From DASSUW01 sp963740605 (GTDB lineage Bacteria > Actinomycetota > Thermoleophilia > Solirubrobacterales > Solirubrobacteraceae): a stretch of 64,000 nt of DNA. Of the stretch, positions 57,574 to 64,000 are shown in pieces. The notes beneath the pieces were generated by a model. It had not been told where the DNA came from and made no database searches. It saw nothing but the letters and a program-made list of their open reading frames with translations. Position 1 is the first letter of the stretch. Every line of letters begins with the position of its first letter. Location: assembly GCA_963740605.1 (NCBI GenBank), contig CAVUFC010000018.1:62001-126000 (forward strand). Reading direction: 5' to 3'. Made by a program: the position numbers and the translations under genes.

Positions 57574-58382
57574 CTCAGCGGACGCGGTCGATGGCCGACC
57601 TGACCTGGCCGGAGGTCCAGGAGGCGATCGAACGCGGGGCCGGAGTGGTCCTCCCGATCGGCTCGACCGAGCAGCACGCGTACCACCTGCCGCTCTCCAC
57701 CGACGTCACCCTCCCAAGCGAGCTCGGGCATGCGGTGGCCGAGCCGCTCGACCTCCTCGTCGCGCCGCCCGTCGTCTACGGCTACCGGTCGCGGCCGCTG
57801 TCGGGCGGCGGACAAGGGTTCGTGGGCACGCTGTCGGTCAGCGCCAGAACGCTGATGGGCGTCGTCGAGGACGTGACGCACGAGCTGATCCGCTCCGGCT
57901 TCCGCCGCATCGTGCTGCTCAACTGGCACTTCGAGAACGCGAACTTCATCTACGAGGCCGCGTACCTCGCGCACCAGCGCGCCGAGCCCACCGAGGCGCG
58001 CATCATGGTGGTCGAGGCCGCGTTCGCGGAGCTCTCACCGGCCGCCATGGACGCGCTGTTCGGCGACGAGTTCCCGGGCTGGGACATGGAGCACGCTGCT
58101 GTCCTGGAGACCTCGCTGATGCAGCATCTGCGGCCGGACAGCGTGCTCTTCGACCGCGCCGTCGACGACGAGGCCGCGCGCCACCCGTTCTATGACGTGA
58201 TCCCGACCCCGGACGACTTCGTGCCGGTGTCGGGTACGCTCTGGAAGGCGACGCGGGCGAGCGCGGAGAAGGGCAGGCTCGCGTGGGCGGAGATCGTCGA
58301 GAACCTCGCCGCCGCGATCCGCGAGGAGATGCCCGCGGACAGTGCGCGCTCCGTGTACGGCGGGCCGCTCCGCCCGGCCTAG
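57570..58382 (+). CDS. Creatininase (creatinine amidohydrolase, EC 3.5.2.10)
   Basis: A 270-residue enzyme that interconverts creatinine and creatine. Metal ligands Glu34, His36 and Asp45 (GSTEQHAYHLPLSTDV), His120 and Glu122 (LNWHFEN) fall at the same numbers as in Pseudomonas creatininase. Further matches are YGYRSRPLSGGGQGFVGT (compare the YGYKSQ...SGGGNHFPGT loop), GWDMEHAAVLETSL and RASAEKGRLA. With creatinase it yields sarcosine and urea. Sarcosine oxidase is not in the window. Last gene of the operon; eight bases separate it from the convergent LacI gene. Confidence 0.92.
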   Translation: MTQRTRSMADLTWPEVQEAIERGAGVVLPIGSTEQHAYHLPLSTDVTLPSELGHAVAEPLDLLVAPPVVYGYRSRPLSGGGQGFVGTLSVSARTLMGVVEDVTHELIRSGFRRIVLLNWHFENANFIYEAAYLAHQRAEPTEARIMVVEAAFAELSPAAMDALFGDEFPGWDMEHAAVLETSLMQHLRPDSVLFDRAVDDEAARHPFYDVIPTPDDFVPVSGTLWKATRASAEKGRLAWAEIVENLAAAIREEMPADSARSVYGGPLRPA

Positions 58383-58389
58383 CAGCGAG

Positions 58390-59421
58390 TCAGCGACGAC
58401 GGCGCGACCGGGGCTGCGCGGCGGTCGACGCGCGCGGGAGGACCGTCGCGGGCACGATGCGATGGCGCTCGGGCGGCTCGCTCTGCTCGACCAGTGCGAG
58501 CAGAAGGTCGACCGCCTCGCGCCCCAACTGGTCCGGGTTGAGGCTCAGCGCGGTCAGCGCGGGGCGGGCGCGACGGCTGGCGTCGCTGTCGGTGCAGCCG
58601 GCGATCCGCAGCGCGTGCGGGACGTCGAGCCCTCGGCTCTCGGCCGCGAGCAACGCGCCGAGCGCCAGGCGGTCGAGCGTGCCGTAGATGCCGTCGGGCG
58701 GCTCGTCGGCGTCGAGCAGCTCGAGCGCGGCCGTGTAGGCGCTGCCCTCGCTGACGGTGCCCCGGACCTGCGCGACCATCGGCTTCTGGCCGCGCTCGGC
58801 GCACCAGGCGAGGTAGGCCGACTTGGCGTCGAACGCGTACGAAGCCAGCGGCGGTGCGGTGAGCAGGGCGACCCGGTGCGCGCCCGCGTCGGCGATGTGG
58901 TCGAGCACGGCGCGTGTGCCCGCGACGTGGTCGTTGTCCACCCAGCAGGCGTCGGCGGGGCCGTCGACGACGCGGCCGGTCGTGACGACCGGAACCCCGC
59001 GCGCCGACAGCGCCGCGACGACCGGGTCCGCGGCGATCGGGTCGATCACGATCGCCCCGTCGAGCGGCAGGCCGTCGAGCAGCTCGAGGTCGTCGTCGGC
59101 CTGGAGCATCGTGAGCGAGAAGCCGCGCTGCAGCGCTCCCGACGCGGCACCGTTCATCAGCTGCAGAAAGTAGTCAAAGTCGCCGACCTTCAGCGCGAAG
59201 TCCTTTGCGCCGGCCAGCAGCATCGCCAGCATCCCCGTCCGGCCCCCAGCCAGCGCGCGCGCCATGACGCTCGGCTGGTAGCCGAGCCGATCCGCGACCT
59301 CCCGCACGTGGCGGCGCGTCTCGTCGGAGAGACGTCCCTTGCCGTTCAAGGCGTGCGAAACGGTCGTGATCGATACGCCTGCTGCCTCGGCCACCGCCTT
59401 GATGCCCACGGTTCGACCCAT
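58390..59421 (-). CDS. LacI-family repressor of the ureohydrolase operon
   Basis: A 343-residue regulator. The LacI helix-turn-helix (about 7-55) reads IKAVAEAAGVSITTVSHALN and DRLGYQPSVMARALAGGRTG (hinge). The periplasmic-binding-like ligand domain includes DGLPLDGAIVIDPIAADPVV, ALLTAPPLASYAFDAKSAYL and GIYGTLDRLALGALLAAESR. ATG 59421 is used; an ATG at 59460 lies in the operator. Divergent from the ureohydrolase gene with two LacI-type operators between. The effector may be a guanidino compound. Confidence 0.92.
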   Translation of the reverse strand: MGRTVGIKAVAEAAGVSITTVSHALNGKGRLSDETRRHVREVADRLGYQPSVMARALAGGRTGMLAMLLAGAKDFALKVGDFDYFLQLMNGAASGALQRGFSLTMLQADDDLELLDGLPLDGAIVIDPIAADPVVAALSARGVPVVTTGRVVDGPADACWVDNDHVAGTRAVLDHIADAGAHRVALLTAPPLASYAFDAKSAYLAWCAERGQKPMVAQVRGTVSEGSAYTAALELLDADEPPDGIYGTLDRLALGALLAAESRGLDVPHALRIAGCTDSDASRRARPALTALSLNPDQLGREAVDLLLALVEQSEPPERHRIVPATVLPRASTAAQPRSRRRR

Positions 59422-59431
59422 CGTCCGAAGC

Positions 59432-59458
59432 GACTGTACCCGATGGCCCTTGACGTGC
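59432..59458 (-). promoter_or_regulatory. Putative promoter of the LacI gene
   Basis: On the minus strand TTGCAC (59458-59453), 16 bases, TACAGT (59437-59432), 11 bases before the start codon at 59421. The -35 box abuts operator 1. Confidence 0.5.
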
Positions 59459-59470
59459 AAAAGCGCTTAT
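59459..59470. promoter_or_regulatory. LacI-type operator 1
   Basis: AAAAGCGCTTAT contains the perfect eight-base palindrome AAGCGCTT with a central CG, typical of LacI/GalR-family sites. It overlaps the -35 box of the LacI promoter. Confidence 0.6.
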
Positions 59471-59485
59471 GCAACCGTAACTGCA

Positions 59486-59496
59486 GAAACGCTTTG
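59486..59496. promoter_or_regulatory. LacI-type operator 2
   Basis: GAAACGCTTTG, close to the LacI/GalR consensus AAACGNTTT, 28 bases from operator 1 and 26 before the ureohydrolase start. Binding here would block the plus-strand transcript. Confidence 0.6.
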
Positions 59497-59521
59497 GCAG
59501 ATCGAGTTCGAGGGGGAGTCG

Positions 59522-60499
59522 ATGAACGCCGCGCAGGAGACATCGGTCGACCACACGATGTGGACGAGCCTGCTGCATGCGGGCCTGGCGGGATCGTTCA
59601 TGCGGTTCCCGCACGTCCGGGCGGACACCGACGCACTGCGTGAGGCCGGCGCCCGCGTGGCCGTCTACGGCATCCCGTTCGACGCCACGAACATCAGCCG
59701 CACCGGCTCCAACTACGGCCCGCGCGGCATGCGCGACGTCTCCTGTCAGTTCCTGACGTACAACGCGATGTACGACTTCGACGTCGCCGACGCACTGGCG
59801 CCCGTCGACTGCGGCGACTGCGACGTCATCCCGGGTGACCCGGCTCGCACGTTCGAGCGCGCCCAGGCCGACATTGAGGCGATACTGCGCGCCGGAGCGC
59901 TGCCGGTCACGCTCGGGGGCGAGCACTCGGTGACGATCCCGGCCGTGCGCGCGGTTCGCGCGGTGCACCAGAACCCGGGCCTGATCCTCGTCGACACGCA
60001 TCTGGACACGGCGCCGGACGTCGGCGGCGAGCTCCTGAGCCACTGCTGCCCGATCACGCGCGCCGTCGACGCAGGGTTCGACCCCGCGAAGATCGTGCTG
60101 CTCGGCATCTCCGGCTGGATGAATCCGCGGACCGAGCTCGCGTACTGCCGCGAGCACGGCATCACGGTGATCTGGCTCGAGGAGATCTGGGAGAAGGGCA
60201 CCGCCTGGGCCGTCGAGCGCACCAACGCGGTCGTGCGCGACGGGACCGATGGCGTGTACCTCTCGTTCGACGTCGACAGCCTCGACGGCGCGCACGCCCC
60301 GGGGACCTGCTGCCCGACGCCCGGCGGCCTCACGAGCCGGGAGGCGCTGGAGATCACGCGCGGCGTGTGCGCCGGCGGCCTGCTCGGCGTCGACGTCGTC
60401 GAGGTGGCGCCGAGCCTCGATCCCACGCCCGTGACGGCGCTGATGGGTGGCCGGCTGGCGCTCGAGGCGATGGCCTTCCACGCGGGGTGCGGCCGGTAG
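59522..60499 (+). CDS. Ureohydrolase (agmatinase/guanidino-acid hydrolase family)
   Basis: A 325-residue Mn/Ni-type ureohydrolase with all six metal ligands: His135 (GGEHS), Asp158, His160 and Asp162 (LVDTHLDTAPD), Asp250 and Asp252 (LSFDVDSLD). The family cleaves guanidino groups to urea plus an amine. Deviations from agmatinase: THLD instead of AHLD, HCCPITRAV after the metal loop, and PGTCCPTPGG. The substrate is therefore not agmatine by default; guanidine, methylguanidine, guanidinoacetate or guanidinopropionate are options. RBS GGGGGAG. First gene of the LacI-controlled operon. Confidence 0.88.
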   Translation: MNAAQETSVDHTMWTSLLHAGLAGSFMRFPHVRADTDALREAGARVAVYGIPFDATNISRTGSNYGPRGMRDVSCQFLTYNAMYDFDVADALAPVDCGDCDVIPGDPARTFERAQADIEAILRAGALPVTLGGEHSVTIPAVRAVRAVHQNPGLILVDTHLDTAPDVGGELLSHCCPITRAVDAGFDPAKIVLLGISGWMNPRTELAYCREHGITVIWLEEIWEKGTAWAVERTNAVVRDGTDGVYLSFDVDSLDGAHAPGTCCPTPGGLTSREALEITRGVCAGGLLGVDVVEVAPSLDPTPVTALMGGRLALEAMAFHAGCGR

Positions 60500-60504
60500 C
60501 CGTG

Positions 60505-61299
60505 ATGCGGGTCCTGCTCGCCCAGCTGTGTCCCGTGCCCGGCGACGTGGAGGCCAACGCGACGCGCGCCGCCGAGTTGATCGCCGAGCACCGGGAGGCC
60601 GACATCGCCGTGTTCCCCGAGCTCTACCTGTCCGGGTACGACCTCCGCCGGGCCCGCGAGTGCGCCGTCGACCCGGACGCTCCCGCGCTCGAAGCGGTGC
60701 GCCGCGCGGCCGCGGACGCGGGCACCGCCGTGGTCATGGGCTTCGTCGAGCGCGCCGGGGAGGAGATCTACAACAGCGCCGCACTCGTGGACGAGAGTGG
60801 CGCCCTCGCGGGCGTGTACCGGAAGGTGGCGCTGTTCGGCCGCGAGGCGGATGTGTTCGCACGCGGCGACCACCTCGTGGTCGTCCAGCTGGCCGGCCGC
60901 CGAGTCGGGCCGCTCGTGTGCTTCGACGTCGAGTTCCCCGAGCTCGCACGCCAGCTCGCCGTCGCGGGCGCCGAGCTGCTGGTCACCGCCTCCGCGAACA
61001 TGGAGCCCTACTACGACGACCACGAGCTCGCGACGCGTGCGCGCGCTCTCGACAACCGTCTTCCGCACGTCTACGTCAACCGGGTCGGCGGCGAGGGGCG
61101 GCTGCGCTTCGTCGGAGGCTCGCGGGTGATCGCGCCTGACGGCTCGGTCCAGCTGCAGTGCGCGCAGCACGACGAGCACGTGAAAGTTGTCGCCGTCGAT
61201 GCCGGAACGGCTGCCGACGACCCCGTCCAATACCTCGCGCAGGTGCCCGAGCGGCTGCCTGTGGCGCTCATCGACTCCGTCTCCGGAGGAACCACATGA
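60505..61299 (+). CDS. Nitrilase-superfamily amidohydrolase (CN hydrolase)
   Basis: A 264-residue enzyme with the Glu-Lys-Cys triad: Glu39 in DIAVFPELYLSGYDL, Lys107 in GVYRKVALFG, Cys139 in VGPLVCFDVEFPELAR. The family includes N-carbamoylputrescine amidase, beta-ureidopropionase and omega-amidase. It starts six bases after the ureohydrolase stop, so the two are probably sequential: ureohydrolase gives an amine or amide which this enzyme hydrolyses, or it handles an N-carbamoyl compound. The order of reactions is inference. Confidence 0.88.
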   Translation: MRVLLAQLCPVPGDVEANATRAAELIAEHREADIAVFPELYLSGYDLRRARECAVDPDAPALEAVRRAAADAGTAVVMGFVERAGEEIYNSAALVDESGALAGVYRKVALFGREADVFARGDHLVVVQLAGRRVGPLVCFDVEFPELARQLAVAGAELLVTASANMEPYYDDHELATRARALDNRLPHVYVNRVGGEGRLRFVGGSRVIAPDGSVQLQCAQHDEHVKVVAVDAGTAADDPVQYLAQVPERLPVALIDSVSGGTT

Positions 61300-62918
61300 C
61301 CACGATGTCGGACTCGCCCGCCACGCCCGCGCTCTTCACCCGAAAGGCGACGGGCCTGGTGCGTCAGGCCCGCACGGTGGACGCGCTCTTCTACAACGTG
61401 ATGTGGTCGAGCGTCGCGCTGGCGTTCGCCTTCTACTGGCTGTTCTACGGCTTCTACCAGGGCTCGAACGCGTGGGTGGCGTTCCTGATCGCAGCCTGCC
61501 TGGGCCTGCCCGGCGCGTTCCTGTACGCGATGCTCGCGCAGATCATGCCGCGGACCGGCGGCGACTACGTGTTCAACAGCCGCTCGCTGCACCCGTCGAT
61601 CGGGTTCGCCGGGAACTTCAGCTACTGCGTCTGGCTCGCCGTCATCTACGGCGTCTACACGACCTACCTGGCGGCGTACGGCTTCGGCGCGTTCGGCCGC
61701 ATGATGGCCGGGTTCACCGGGTCGTCGGCGTGGCTCGACTTCGGCGACTGGTTCTCGAAGGACTACGCCCTGTTCATCACCGGCACCGTGATGCTGCTGC
61801 TGTCGGCCGCGGTGTTCATGGTCGGCGGCCTGCGGCTGTTCCTGCGCCTGCAGGTCGGCGCGTTCGTCCTGTACGTCGCGGGCGCGTTCCTGTTGCCGGT
61901 CCTGGTCGGGATCTTCCAGAGCCGCACCGGCTTCGTGGCGAACTTCAACGACTACGCGGCCAACCTCGGCACGCCTCACGCGAGCGCCGCGCTCGCGGCC
62001 TCGGCCAAGGAGGCCGGTTTCGCGCCGACCGGCTTCGACACCGAGACGACGCTCAAGTCGGTGACGCTGTTCTGGTACATCTTCGGCTTCCTCTACTCGA
62101 GCAACTACTTCGCCGGGGAGATCAGGCTCCGCAAGAGCACGCACTTCGTCTCCATCCCCGGCGCGCTCGCCGTGGCCGCCGTGGGCATCGCGCTGCTCCT
62201 GCTCGCGTACAACAGCGTCACGGGCTACACGTTCAACGGCCTGCTCGGGTTCGCCGACCCCGCCGCGTACGGGTTCGCGGCCGGCGCCCCGGCGTACCCG
62301 GAGATCATGGGGATCGCGTCCGGCACCTGGGTGCTCGGCGCGATCATGATCATCGGCTTCGCGGCCGGGCTGCTGATCTGGCTGCCGCAGACGATGCTGC
62401 TGGTCAGCCGCAGCATGTTCGCCTGGTCGTTCGACCGGATCATGCCCGAGCGGCTGTGCTACGTGGACCAGCGCACGCGCAGCCCCGCGATCGCGATCGC
62501 GATCGTGACGCTGCTGGCGATCGGCAGCACGGCGATCTACGCGTTCACCACTTGGTTCTCGGCCATCTCGGTGCTGCTCGGCCTGTCGCTGACGCTCCTC
62601 GTCACCGCGGTGGGCGGCATCGTGCTCCCGTTCCGCCAGCGGGCGATGGTGGAGAACTCGCCGTACGGCCGTCGCATCGTCGGCATTCCGATCGTGTCGC
62701 TGGTCGGGCTCCTCGCGCTGATCGGCTTCAGCCTCGGCGTGGCCGTGATCCTGTGGGATCCGGGCTCGGGCGCCAGCCTGTCGGCGAACCCCGGCAAGCT
62801 CTGGATCGCGCTCGGTATCTACGCGGTGGCGTTCGCGATCTACTTCGGGTCATCGGCGCTGCGCCGCCGCCAGGGCATCGACCTGACGCTCGCGTATCGC
62901 GAGCTGCCGCCCGAGTGA
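61296..62918 (+). CDS. APC-superfamily amino-acid/amine permease
   Basis: A 540-residue membrane protein with 12-14 helices. Helix 1 region: ALFYNVMWSSVALAFAFYWL; then LPGAFLYAMLAQIMPRTGGDY, the conserved RTGGDYVF motif of APC proteins, and FVSIPGALAVAAVGIALLLL. It has a large external insert (about 225-260, NFNDYAANLGTPHASAALAA). RBS GGAGG. ATGA overlap with the nitrilase gene. Probably imports the substrate of the operon, a cationic or zwitterionic guanidino compound (inference). Confidence 0.88.
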   Translation: MTTMSDSPATPALFTRKATGLVRQARTVDALFYNVMWSSVALAFAFYWLFYGFYQGSNAWVAFLIAACLGLPGAFLYAMLAQIMPRTGGDYVFNSRSLHPSIGFAGNFSYCVWLAVIYGVYTTYLAAYGFGAFGRMMAGFTGSSAWLDFGDWFSKDYALFITGTVMLLLSAAVFMVGGLRLFLRLQVGAFVLYVAGAFLLPVLVGIFQSRTGFVANFNDYAANLGTPHASAALAASAKEAGFAPTGFDTETTLKSVTLFWYIFGFLYSSNYFAGEIRLRKSTHFVSIPGALAVAAVGIALLLLAYNSVTGYTFNGLLGFADPAAYGFAAGAPAYPEIMGIASGTWVLGAIMIIGFAAGLLIWLPQTMLLVSRSMFAWSFDRIMPERLCYVDQRTRSPAIAIAIVTLLAIGSTAIYAFTTWFSAISVLLGLSLTLLVTAVGGIVLPFRQRAMVENSPYGRRIVGIPIVSLVGLLALIGFSLGVAVILWDPGSGASLSANPGKLWIALGIYAVAFAIYFGSSALRRRQGIDLTLAYRELPPE

Positions 62919-63907
62919 TGCCGCTGTTCCGGCGACGCAGCTCGGAGGATTCCGGGGACAAGCTCCGGCTCTACTACGCGTCAGACATCCACGGCACCGA
63001 GGTGCTGTGGCGCAAGTTCCTGCACGCGCCGGAGATCTACGGCGCGCCGGTGATCGTCATGGGCGGCGACGTCACCGGCAAGGCCGTGATCCCGCTCGTC
63101 GAGGACGGCGACGGGGCGGTGACCGCAGAGCTGTTCGGCCGCCCTGAGCGCGCCGGGACGGTCGAGGAGCGTGAGGAGCTCGAGCACCGGATCCGCTCCA
63201 ACGGCATGTACCCGCAGGTCATGAGCCGCGAGGAGGTCATGCGCGTCGCCGACCTGACCGAGGAGGAGCGCGAAGCGTGGTTCGCCGAGGTGATGCTGCA
63301 CACGTTCCGGCGCTGGATGGCGCTGGCCGACGTGCGGCTCGCCGGCACCGGGGCGAAGTGCTTCGTGATGCCCGGCAACGACGACCCCTCGGGTGTCGAC
63401 CTCGCGATCGAGGAGGCGCCCGGCGTGCAGGCGTGCGACGAGCGGATCGTCGACCTCGGAGCCGGCTACGCGATGGTGTCGCTCGGTTACTCGAACCTCA
63501 CACCGTTCGACTCGCCGCGCGAGCTCGAGGAGGATGAGCTCTACCGCCGCGTGGAGCGCATGGCCGAGCAGGTCGAGGACCTCACGCACTGTGTGTTCAA
63601 CCTGCACGTGCCGCCCTACGCGTCCGACCTCGACATCGCACCGGAGCTCGACGAGCACCTGCAGGTCGTGCTGGCGGCGGGCCAGCCGAAGATGGCACCG
63701 TGCGGCTCGACCGCGGTCCGCGACCTGATCGAGCGCTACCAGCCGCTCGTAAGCCTGCACGGGCACGTGCACGAATCGCGCGGCGCGACTCGGATCGGGC
63801 GCACGCTGGCGATCAACCCCGGGAGCGACTACCACACGGGCCGCATCTCCGGCGTGCTCGTCCACCTCTCGGGCGACCGGGCCGACTACCAGTTCGTGGT
63901 CGGTTAG
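62918..63907 (+). CDS. Calcineurin-like metallophosphoesterase
   Basis: A 329-residue enzyme. Metal-site motifs: LYYASDIHGTEVLWRKFL (DxH), VIVMGGDVTGKAV (GD), CFVMPGNDDPSG (GND), FNLHVPP and LVSLHGHVHES (GHxH). The fold is complete. In an operon for a guanidino compound it is unexpected; it could remove phosphate from an N-phosphorylated guanidine or from a nucleotide, but nothing in the sequence chooses. TGATG overlap with the permease stop; a 23-base gap and AAGGAG lead to the next gene. Confidence 0.85.
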   Translation: MPLFRRRSSEDSGDKLRLYYASDIHGTEVLWRKFLHAPEIYGAPVIVMGGDVTGKAVIPLVEDGDGAVTAELFGRPERAGTVEEREELEHRIRSNGMYPQVMSREEVMRVADLTEEEREAWFAEVMLHTFRRWMALADVRLAGTGAKCFVMPGNDDPSGVDLAIEEAPGVQACDERIVDLGAGYAMVSLGYSNLTPFDSPRELEEDELYRRVERMAEQVEDLTHCVFNLHVPPYASDLDIAPELDEHLQVVLAAGQPKMAPCGSTAVRDLIERYQPLVSLHGHVHESRGATRIGRTLAINPGSDYHTGRISGVLVHLSGDRADYQFVVG

Positions 63908-63930
63908 GCGATGACACAAGGAGCGTTCCA

Positions 63931-64000
63931 GTGAGTGCCACATCCGACGAGATCCGTGTCCCCGGAGGCGTGTCGAGCGCGGAGTACGCCGACCGGCGGG
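63931..64000 (+). CDS. Start of a further operon gene, cut by the window edge
   Basis: GTG 63931 follows AAGGAG by nine bases. The first 23 residues read SATSDEIRVPGGVSSAEYAD then RR. The stretch SSAEYADRR resembles the start of the first helix in M24-family proteins (compare FSAQEMERR in creatinase), so a second M24-type enzyme is a guess. Too short to be sure. Confidence 0.55.
   Translation, partial: MSATSDEIRVPGGVSSAEYADRR

Noticed and set aside
61187..62917. Extension of the phosphoesterase frame through the APC permease gene
   Set aside because: Out-of-frame shadow of the permease; the phosphoesterase begins at 62918 with a TGATG overlap.
1..64000. CRISPR arrays, tRNA, rRNA, IS elements, phage genes or integrase
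   Set aside because: No regularly spaced repeats, no cloverleaf or transposase-like protein noticed in either strand.

Overview
The window is about 70% GC, dense with short gene overlaps of the ATGA or GTGA type, and uses GTG and TTG starts freely. Its gene set includes several SigB/SigF-type sigma factors, many NarL-type two-component pairs, DUF5985 membrane proteins, MMPL exporters, PucR and large LuxR regulators, and secreted glycoside-hydrolase-like proteins. This points to an Actinomycetota chromosome, most likely class Thermoleophilia (a Solirubrobacterales relative such as Conexibacter, Solirubrobacter or Baekduia). That placement is inference; there is no rRNA here to confirm it. I saw no rRNA, tRNA, CRISPR array, insertion sequence or prophage.

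Layout. 0-6.8 kb: a TetR C-terminal part, a four-gene ATGA-linked operon (winged helix, two DUF5985, deazaflavin-type reductase), an orphan NarL regulator, and a wall region with a glycoside-hydrolase-like protein and a C40 peptidase behind a c-di-AMP (ydaO-type) riboswitch, then an L,D-transpeptidase and a lipoprotein cytochrome c. 7-20.9 kb: a signalling block with three histidine kinases, three intact and one decayed response regulator, a SigF-type sigma factor with a Crp-like partner, an anion transporter and small stress proteins, with clear gene decay at 10.1-10.9 kb. 21-31 kb: an MMPL exporter pair, a universal stress protein, a TPR-LuxR regulator, a decayed methyltransferase, a BBE-type flavoprotein, and a TetR-controlled DrrAB-like ABC exporter. 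31.8-39.6 kb: an HD-GYP/LuxR fusion, methyltransferase plus hydrolase, a second glycoside-hydrolase-like protein, RsbW-like ATPases (one frameshifted), a PIG-L deacetylase and a rhodanese.

39.5-45 kb is a redox/sulfur locus. A two-cysteine ArsR repressor sits between divergent operons, with two matching ACAAC-N6-GTTGT operators. One operon is ArsR, DUF2892, MMPL and a rhodanese remnant; the other is thioredoxin, OsmC and a cysteine-desulfurase-like enzyme. 45-50.2 kb: a MerR-receiver hybrid coupled to a KaiC-like ATPase, divergent from a sigma factor across a long palindrome, then an MFS exporter.

50.3-64 kb is a catabolic island. A large LuxR and a PucR regulator precede creatinase, an NCS1 permease and creatininase (creatinine to creatine to sarcosine plus urea). 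Next comes a LacI repressor, divergent from a ureohydrolase, a nitrilase-family amidase, an APC permease and a metallophosphoesterase. The creatine assignments are strong. The substrate of the LacI-controlled operon is unknown, but a guanidino compound is the best guess. This second operon is the most promising candidate for an undescribed pathway.
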